Assembly (NCBI GenBank): GCA_021647445.1
Contig: JAKIUS010000018.1
Location: forward strand, 1 to 10,546
DNA length: 10,546 bases
Reading direction: 5' to 3'
Source of the DNA: Geopsychrobacter sp.
Lineage (GTDB): Bacteria > Desulfobacterota > Desulfuromonadia > Desulfuromonadales > Geopsychrobacteraceae
Both the position numbers and the translations under genes were made by a program. Positions 6,191 to 10,546 of the stretch are shown here, in pieces. The notes beneath the pieces were generated by a model, which did no database searches, had not been told where the DNA came from, and was given only the letters and a program-made list of their open reading frames with translations. Position 1 is the stretch's first letter; every line of letters begins with the position of its first letter.

Positions 6191-6603
6191 TTGGCAAGAT
6201 CGGGTTGTTTCATCTGCAAGGCCGTGGTTATGCCGTTCCCCTTGGTCATTTGCTGCGTGTTGTGGACAATGGTTATGTCGCTCCACTGCCCCTGCTTCCT
6301 GCGGGGGTAGCGGGGATGCTGGTTTTGGAAAATCAAATTATCCCGCTACTCGATTCTGACTGGTTGTCAGGTGTGCCTGCAGGATGGGGGTTGCGAGCGG
6401 AGTTTAAGGTTCTGGTAGCGACCGAATATGGCTCCGTCGCTTTGCCGGCAGATCAAACGGTTGGGATTGTTGCCGAGAGTCGCTGTCTGCAGATTGATTC
6501 TGTACCCCGGGCGGGGTTTATGGCAACCGACCTTGGTTATTGTGGAAAACGCTATCAGGTGTTGAACCTAGATCTATTTAATATGAGCCTGGTCCATCCC
6601 TGA
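6187..6603 (+). CDS. CheW-like coupling protein (second copy)
   Basis: A 138-residue single-domain CheW-like protein, clearly different from its neighbour. Seen: IGKIGLFHLQGRGYAVPLGHLLRVVD (opening strand and V-x-x-V-V), PAGVAGMLVLENQIIPLLD (the G-x-x-x-x-x-x-x-I-I-P-L-L-D core), FKVLVATEYGSVALPADQTVGIV (the internal A-L-P-x-D-x-V-x-G-I repeat strand) and a closing YCGKRYQVLNLDLF. The start is a GTG overlapping the previous stop as GTGA, with GGAG at 6176-6179, 7 bases upstream. The receiver gene follows with a 34-base gap that holds a strong ribosome binding site. Two non-identical stand-alone CheW domains side by side suggest a heteromeric adaptor or two docking partners for the downstream receiver protein; this is inference. 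Domain assignment is by pattern recognition, since the family is weakly conserved. Confidence 0.82.
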   Translation: MIGKIGLFHLQGRGYAVPLGHLLRVVDNGYVAPLPLLPAGVAGMLVLENQIIPLLDSDWLSGVPAGWGLRAEFKVLVATEYGSVALPADQTVGIVAESRCLQIDSVPRAGFMATDLGYCGKRYQVLNLDLFNMSLVHP

Positions 6604-6625
6604 TTTGGGGATTATCCTTGGTGCG

Positions 6626-6631
6626 AGGAGG
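6626..6631 (+). promoter_or_regulatory. Ribosome binding site deciding the receiver protein start
   Basis: AGGAGG lies 6 bases before ATG 6638. It settles the start at 6638 rather than at the in-frame TTG at 6605, and the protein then begins MLKKLLLADDS, as expected for a receiver domain. Confidence 0.85.
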
Positions 6632-6637
6632 CATCGA

Positions 6638-8368
6638 ATGTTGAAAAAACTGCTTTTGGCCGATGACAGTCTGACAATCCAAAAGGTCGTCGGAATTGTC
6701 TTCGCTAATCTGGACTATCAACTTCTGATTGCCGACAATGGTGATGCGGCACTTGCCCTAGCTCGCAAAGAGTTTCCCGATCTAATTCTGGCAGACATCG
6801 GTATGCCCGGCAAGGATGGCATCGAACTTTGCCAGGAAATCAAGAATGACCCGGCCTTAAGTCAGACTCCCGTGCTTTTGTTGCCGGGTGCTTTTGAAAA
6901 TTTTGACGATAAAAAAGCAATTGCTGCAGGTGCTGATGGTTGGCTTATCAAGCCGTTTGAATCAAAGGTCTTGATCTCCAAAGTTGAAGAATTGTTGGCT
7001 GCTGCGGCCGAAAAGTCCGATCTGATCGGTTCCGACCCTGAACCCCTTGCAACTGAGTCGGTATTTGAGCTCGGAGCGGATGAGTCTCTTGCGGAGTTCT
7101 CAAGCGACAGCGTTGAAATGGCCGAGCCGCCCGAGGTTGAAGGGCCTGTCTATTTTGAGAGACCTGAACCTGTCGCAGAAGAATCAACCCATTTTGTCGT
7201 CCCGGAAACTGTTGTTGCTGCGGATATTGCGGATTTCGAGGTGTCGGAGAGTGCCGGTAACAAGGTTGTTGGATTGGCTGCTCCAGATTCGCTTGTGGAG
7301 TCGATCAATTTAGAGGTCCCTGAAGCCGTTGAACCTGCGGTTGTCGATGATGATATCTGGGATGCCGTAACCTTTGAAGAGGAAGATTTGCAATCTGAAT
7401 CAACTCAGTCAGAGATTATTGAAGAGTTGATGGCTTGCGAAGAGCTTACCCCGCTTGTCGAAGAGGTCGCTCCGCTTATCGAAGAGGTCGCTCCGCTTAT
7501 CGAAGAGCTTACCCCGCTTGTCGAAGAGGTCGCTCCGCTTATCGAAGAGGTCGCTCCGCTTGTCGAAGAGGTCGCTCCGCTTGTCGAAGAGGTCGCTCCG
7601 CTTGTCGAAGAGGTCGCTCCGCTTGTCGAAGAGGTCGCTCCGCTTGTCGAAGAGGCTGTCCCGCTTATTGAAGAGGTTACTCCGCTTATTGAAGAGCCTA
7701 AAATGACCAGCGATCTTGAGGACGAGGTTCTTGATCTCGCAGAGGATGATATTATTGAACTCAGTGAAGAGGATATCTTTGAACTCGAAGATGATGCCAT
7801 CATTGAGGAGATAACCGAGGAACCCGTTGCCCTTCAGCCTGAAGTTCCTGAAGTTCCTGAAGTCGCTGAAGTCGCTGAAGTCGCTGAAGTCGCTGAAGTC
7901 GCTGAAGTCGCTGAAGTCGCTGAAGTCGCTGAAGTCGCTGAAGTCGCTGAAGTCGCTGAAGTCGCTGAAGTCGCTGAAGTCGCTGAAGTCGGCGGCATTG
8001 ATTTTTTGGCACCAGAGCCGGTCGTGGCCGAAGAATCGGCGCTTGAAACGGATGAATTTGTTTTTGAACCAGAATCCGCAACGCCTGTTGTCGATGAAGA
8101 ATTTACGATTTCAGACGAACCCTCCCCTGAGACCGAAGAGGACGTTCCCTTTGTGTCTGCCGGAGCGGTGGATGTCGCCGCCGTTGAGGCACAGTTGAGC
8201 CAGCTTGATGACTCCGTAATGGAGGAGCTTATTAAGAAGGTTGCAGGTCCGATCATCGAGAAAATGGCCGCCAAACTTCTTGAACAGGTCATTTGGGAAG
8301 TGGTTCCTGATCTTGCCGAGAGCATGGTCAAAGACGAAATTCGTAAAATCAAGGATGGTGTAAACTGA
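6638..8368 (+). CDS. Response regulator with long acidic repeat linker and helical C-terminal domain
   Basis: A 576-residue protein in three parts. Residues 1-120 are a receiver (REC) domain with the acidic pair Asp9-Asp10, phosphoacceptor Asp53 (LADIGMPGKDG) and Lys105 (WLIKPF). The usual Thr/Ser after strand 4 is Pro83 (VLLLPGAFENFD), so any activation switch is altered. Residues 130-510 are an acidic, proline- and valine-rich linker that looks disordered. It contains 12 tandem heptapeptides of EEVAPLV type (268-351), an acidic LEDE/DIIELSEEDIFEL stretch, and 17 tripeptides of EVA/EVP type (402-452). Residues 510-576 are a predicted helical domain (VMEELIKKVAGPIIEKMA... WEVVPDLAESMVKDEIRKIK), which resembles the C-terminal tail of other delta-proteobacterial receiver proteins. 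There is no DNA-binding or enzymatic output domain, so output is probably by protein contact. It is cotranscribed with two CheW-like genes; the cognate kinase is unknown. Confidence is high for REC, low for role. Confidence 0.9.
   Translation: MLKKLLLADDSLTIQKVVGIVFANLDYQLLIADNGDAALALARKEFPDLILADIGMPGKDGIELCQEIKNDPALSQTPVLLLPGAFENFDDKKAIAAGADGWLIKPFESKVLISKVEELLAAAAEKSDLIGSDPEPLATESVFELGADESLAEFSSDSVEMAEPPEVEGPVYFERPEPVAEESTHFVVPETVVAADIADFEVSESAGNKVVGLAAPDSLVESINLEVPEAVEPAVVDDDIWDAVTFEEEDLQSESTQSEIIEELMACEELTPLVEEVAPLIEEVAPLIEELTPLVEEVAPLIEEVAPLVEEVAPLVEEVAPLVEEVAPLVEEVAPLVEEAVPLIEEVTPLIEEPKMTSDLEDEVLDLAEDDIIELSEEDIFELEDDAIIEEITEEPVALQPEVPEVPEVAEVAEVAEVAEVAEVAEVAEVAEVAEVAEVAEVAEVAEVAEVGGIDFLAPEPVVAEESALETDEFVFEPESATPVVDEEFTISDEPSPETEEDVPFVSAGAVDVAAVEAQLSQLDDSVMEELIKKVAGPIIEKMAAKLLEQVIWEVVPDLAESMVKDEIRKIKDGVN
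7439..7690 (+). repeat. 21-bp tandem repeat, 12 units, inside the receiver gene
   Basis: Twelve head-to-tail 21-bp units each encode a heptapeptide of the form E-E-(V/L)-(A/T)-P-L-(V/I). Units 6-10 are identical at the DNA level. Units 1-3 and 4-6 form a 63-bp higher-order duplication, with the EELTPLV variant heading each. The last two units are diverged (EEAVPLI, EEVTPLI), as expected for the edge of an expanding array. All units are multiples of three, so length change keeps the frame. Confidence 0.97.
7841..7993 (+). repeat. 9-bp tandem repeat, 17 units, inside the receiver gene
   Basis: Two units GAAGTTCCT (EVP) are followed by 14 perfect units GAAGTCGCT (EVA, 7859-7984) and a final GAAGTCGGC (EVG). 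There is no synonymous change within the 14 central units, which points to recent slippage. It encodes an acidic extended segment at residues 402-452 of the receiver protein and is in frame for any copy number. Confidence 0.97.
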
Positions 8369-8406
8369 CCTTCCCGGTGAGCTGTTTCGCTCTGTAGGAA
8401 TATCCC

Positions 8407-8450
8407 GGGGGGAGGCAGCGCTTGGTCTAAGTGTTCTGCCTCCCCCCTTT
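8407..8450 (+). terminator. Intrinsic terminator of the CheW-receiver operon
   Basis: A perfect 12-bp GC-rich stem (GGGGGGAGGCAG, 8407-8418, with CTGCCTCCCCCC, 8436-8447) can be extended inward by five pairs including one G-U (8419-8423 with 8429-8433), capped by GGTCT. Only TTT follows, so it is strong in structure but short in its T-tract. It sits 38 bases after the receiver stop codon. Confidence 0.7.
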
Positions 8451-8458
8451 GTCATACC

Positions 8459-8486
8459 CGCCCGTTGTCAGACTTGATAGCGGGCG
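8459..8486 (+). promoter_or_regulatory. Stem-loop in the valS leader
   Basis: A continuous 12-bp stem with two G-U pairs (8459-8470 with 8475-8486; outer CGCCCG/CGGGCG) is capped by the tetraloop GACT. It ends 24 bases before the valS ATG and 9 bases before its ribosome binding site (AGGA, 8496-8499). Only CTTTG follows, so it is a poor terminator. It may be a leader structure affecting valS mRNA stability or translation, or a second weak terminator of the upstream operon. The pairing is seen; the role is inference. Confidence 0.5.
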
Positions 8487-8510
8487 ACCTTTGTGAGGAT
8501 AAACAGTAAA

Positions 8511-10546
8511 ATGGAAAAATTGCCCAAAGGGTATGAACCCCAACAGGTCGAGAAAAAGTGGTATCAAAATTGGGAATCTAACGGATATTTTCATGCAAAT
8601 GAGAATTCCACAGCGGCCCCCTATTCGATCGTTATCCCGCCGCCCAATGTAACAGGTGTTTTGCATATGGGACACGCGCTGAATAATACCCTGCAGGATA
8701 TTCTCTGTCGCTGGAAGAGGATGACCGGTCATGAAGTCCTCTGGATGCCTGGGACCGACCACGCGGGGATTGCAACGCAAAACGTTGTTGAAAAGCAACT
8801 GGCGGCCGAAGATAAGAATCGGCATGAACTTGGTCGGGACAAATTTGTTGAACGGGTCTGGCAATGGCGTGAAGAATCAGGTGGCCAGATTATCAATCAG
8901 CTCAAGAGCCTCGGAGCCTCCTGTGACTGGGAGCGCGAACGTTTCACCATGGATGAAGGCCTGTCCAAGGCGGTGCGTGAGGTCTTTGTCGGTCTCTATG
9001 AGGATGGGTTGGTTTATCGTGCCAATCGGTTGATCAATTGGTGTCCGCGCTGCCATACGGCCCTGTCCGATCTTGAGGTCGAGCATGAGGATAAAAAAGG
9101 TCATCTCTGGCACCTGCGTTATCCCGTATCTGGAACAGACCGCGTGTTGGTGGTTGCGACGACTCGCCCCGAAACCATGCTGGGTGATACGGCCGTTGCC
9201 GTTCATCCCGAGGATGAACGCTATACGGATCTGATCGGCAAGATGATTAAATTGCCGTTGACCGAACGCGAGATTCCGATTATCGCCGATGAATATGTTG
9301 ATCGTGAATTCGGTTCCGGGGCAGTCAAGATTACTCCGGCCCATGATTTTAATGACTTCGAAATTGGGAAACGGCACGATCTGGAAATCATTAATGTGCT
9401 CGATGAGTCCGGAAACATTAATGAGAGCGGCGGCAGTTATCAAGGTCTGGAACGTTCTGCGGCACGCTTTAAGATCGTCGCAGATTTAGAAGCGCTGGGG
9501 TTGCTCGACAAGGTCGAGGATTACGCCAATGCGGTCGGTGAATGTTACCGCTGCAAGACGGTCATAGAGCCTTATATGAGTAAGCAGTGGTACGTCTCCG
9601 TCGGGCCGCTGGCTGAAAAAGCCATCGAAGCGGTTGAAAGCGGGCAGACCAAAATCCTGCCGGTTCAGTGGGAGAAGACCTATTTTGAATGGATGAATAA
9701 TATTCAGGATTGGTGCGTCAGCCGTCAGATCTGGTGGGGACATCGGATACCGGCCTGGTTCTGTGATGATTGTGGTGAAATAACCGTCAGCCGCGAGGAT
9801 GCGACAAGCTGTCGGCATTGTGGTTCGAGTGCGCTGCACCAGGAGACAGATGTGCTCGACACCTGGTTCTCTTCGGCACTCTGGCCCTTTTCTACCATGG
9901 GCTGGCCGGACAAAACGACTGCGCTTGAAAAATTTTACCCGACCTCCTGCCTGGTCACCGGCTTCGATATTCTCTTCTTCTGGGTCGCCCGCATGATGAT
10001 GATGGGTCTTAAGTTTATGGGGCAGGTCCCCTTTAAGGAGGTCTATATCCATGCTTTGGTGCGCGATGCTCAGGGGCAGAAGATGAGTAAGAGCAAGGGG
10101 AACGTGATCGATCCTCTGACCGTCGTCGATGAATACGGTGCTGACGCCTTCCGTTTCACCCTTGCAGCGTTTGCCGCCATGGGGCGTGATATCAAACTTT
10201 CGACCGAACGGATCGGCGGCTATCGTAATTTTATTAATAAATTATGGAATGCCAGTCGTTTTGCCCTGATGAATCTTGAAGGCTTTGATCCGGCGAAATC
10301 CAAACCTTCCGACTTTGAACTGAGTTTGGCTGATCAGTGGATTCTTGATCGTTTTGATCATGCGGTCACCGAGGTCGATCGTTGCCTGGCGGGTTATAAA
10401 TTTAACGATGTAGCGAGTCTCCTCTATTCCTTTACCTGGCAAGAGTTTTGTGACTGGTACGTTGAATTGATCAAAGATGACCTGTATGGCGATGAGCCGC
10501 AGGCAAAATTACGTGCTCAGACGGTCCGTTATACGGTCCTGGGAGG
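8511..10546 (+). CDS. valS: Valyl-tRNA synthetase (5' part, runs off the window)
   Basis: Class I aminoacyl-tRNA synthetase that charges tRNA-Val in the cytoplasm and hydrolyses mischarged Thr-tRNA-Val. An uninterrupted frame of 678 codons continues past the right edge. Seen: the N-terminal family opening LPKGYEPQQVEKKWY; PPPNVTGVLHMGHALN with the HIGH-type motif His52-Met-Gly-His55; WMPGTDHAGIATQ; the CP1 editing-domain motif TTRPETMLGDTAV (from Thr217) and GSGAVKITPAHDFNDF; and cysteine pairs of zinc-binding type in WCPRCH, CYRCK, FCDDCG and CRHCG. Also seen are WCVSRQIWWGHRIPAW, DVLDTWFSSALWPF, and the catalytic loop KMSKS at 524-528. The start of the anticodon-binding domain (FNDVASLLYSFTWQEFCDWYVELIK) is the last part visible. 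The rest of that domain and the C-terminal coiled coil are outside; full enzymes have roughly 880-950 residues. The start is supported by the N-terminus and GAGGAT 11-16 bases upstream. Confidence 0.98.
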   Translation, partial: MEKLPKGYEPQQVEKKWYQNWESNGYFHANENSTAAPYSIVIPPPNVTGVLHMGHALNNTLQDILCRWKRMTGHEVLWMPGTDHAGIATQNVVEKQLAAEDKNRHELGRDKFVERVWQWREESGGQIINQLKSLGASCDWERERFTMDEGLSKAVREVFVGLYEDGLVYRANRLINWCPRCHTALSDLEVEHEDKKGHLWHLRYPVSGTDRVLVVATTRPETMLGDTAVAVHPEDERYTDLIGKMIKLPLTEREIPIIADEYVDREFGSGAVKITPAHDFNDFEIGKRHDLEIINVLDESGNINESGGSYQGLERSAARFKIVADLEALGLLDKVEDYANAVGECYRCKTVIEPYMSKQWYVSVGPLAEKAIEAVESGQTKILPVQWEKTYFEWMNNIQDWCVSRQIWWGHRIPAWFCDDCGEITVSREDATSCRHCGSSALHQETDVLDTWFSSALWPFSTMGWPDKTTALEKFYPTSCLVTGFDILFFWVARMMMMGLKFMGQVPFKEVYIHALVRDAQGQKMSKSKGNVIDPLTVVDEYGADAFRFTLAAFAAMGRDIKLSTERIGGYRNFINKLWNASRFALMNLEGFDPAKSKPSDFELSLADQWILDRFDHAVTEVDRCLAGYKFNDVASLLYSFTWQEFCDWYVELIKDDLYGDEPQAKLRAQTVRYTVLG

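Noticed and set aside
7439..7690. CRISPR array
   Set aside because: The repeats are contiguous 21-bp units with no unique spacers, in frame inside a coding gene, with no cas genes.
7405..8352. Long minus-strand open frames rich in Ser-Thr-Gly or Gln-Arg-Leu repeats opposite the receiver gene
   Set aside because: They are mirror readings of the 21-bp and 9-bp arrays, which lack stop codons in most frames. They have no ribosome binding site and no independent sequence character.
8451..8510. T-box riboswitch upstream of valS
   Set aside because: The leader from the preceding terminator is only about 60 bases, without a T-box sequence or an antiterminator pair. Only a simple stem-loop is visible.
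8877..10052. Two 188-residue minus-strand open frames inside valS
   Set aside because: They lie opposite a fully conserved synthetase with all class I motifs in frame, and look like antisense shadows with no recognisable domain.

Overview
The window looks like a chromosomal segment from a delta-type proteobacterium, most likely in the Desulfuromonadales/Geobacterales (Desulfobacterota). This is inferred from the gene content: a DUF2914 secreted protein, a small MucR/Ros-type zinc-finger regulator, and a receiver protein with the 'LLADDSLTIQKVV ... GAFENFD' style of N-terminus and a helical C-terminal domain, next to CheW-like proteins. No database search could be run, so the taxon is a judgement. 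All genes read as intact vertical-type genes. There is no mobile element, CRISPR array, tRNA or rRNA in view, and no gap between genes exceeds 300 bases.

Region 1 (1-3464, + strand) starts with the last 108 residues of a sensor histidine kinase, closed by a strong intrinsic terminator. A tight metabolic cluster follows: argJ (cyclic arginine biosynthesis), deoC (deoxyribose-5-phosphate aldolase) and deoB (phosphopentomutase). deoC starts at or inside the end of argJ, and deoB overlaps deoC by an ATGA, so translation of the three is probably coupled. DeoB and DeoC together take (deoxy)ribose 1-phosphate to the 5-phosphate and then split deoxyribose 5-phosphate into acetaldehyde and glyceraldehyde 3-phosphate.

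Region 2 (3465-5636) holds a small secreted DUF2914 protein (+). It converges with a MucR/Ros-like regulator (-) across one hairpin terminator, whose distal T-rich stretch doubles as the regulator's poly-lysine codons. A 217-bp AT-rich divergent intergenic region separates the regulator from dgt, an HD-domain dNTP triphosphohydrolase. That gap contains several short direct and inverted repeats that look like operators.

Region 3 (5637-8450) is an apparent signalling operon behind a TTGACA promoter: two different stand-alone CheW-like proteins (GTGA overlap) and a 576-residue receiver protein. The receiver protein has an N-terminal REC domain, a long acidic low-complexity linker with a 21-bp x 12 minisatellite and a 9-bp x 17 tandem repeat, and a helical C-terminal domain. 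No CheA, MCP, CheB or CheR is in view, so this is the part of the window most likely to be under-described. It ends in a GC-rich hairpin terminator.

Region 4 (8451-10546) is a valS leader with a second strong hairpin, then valyl-tRNA synthetase, which runs off the right edge after 678 codons.
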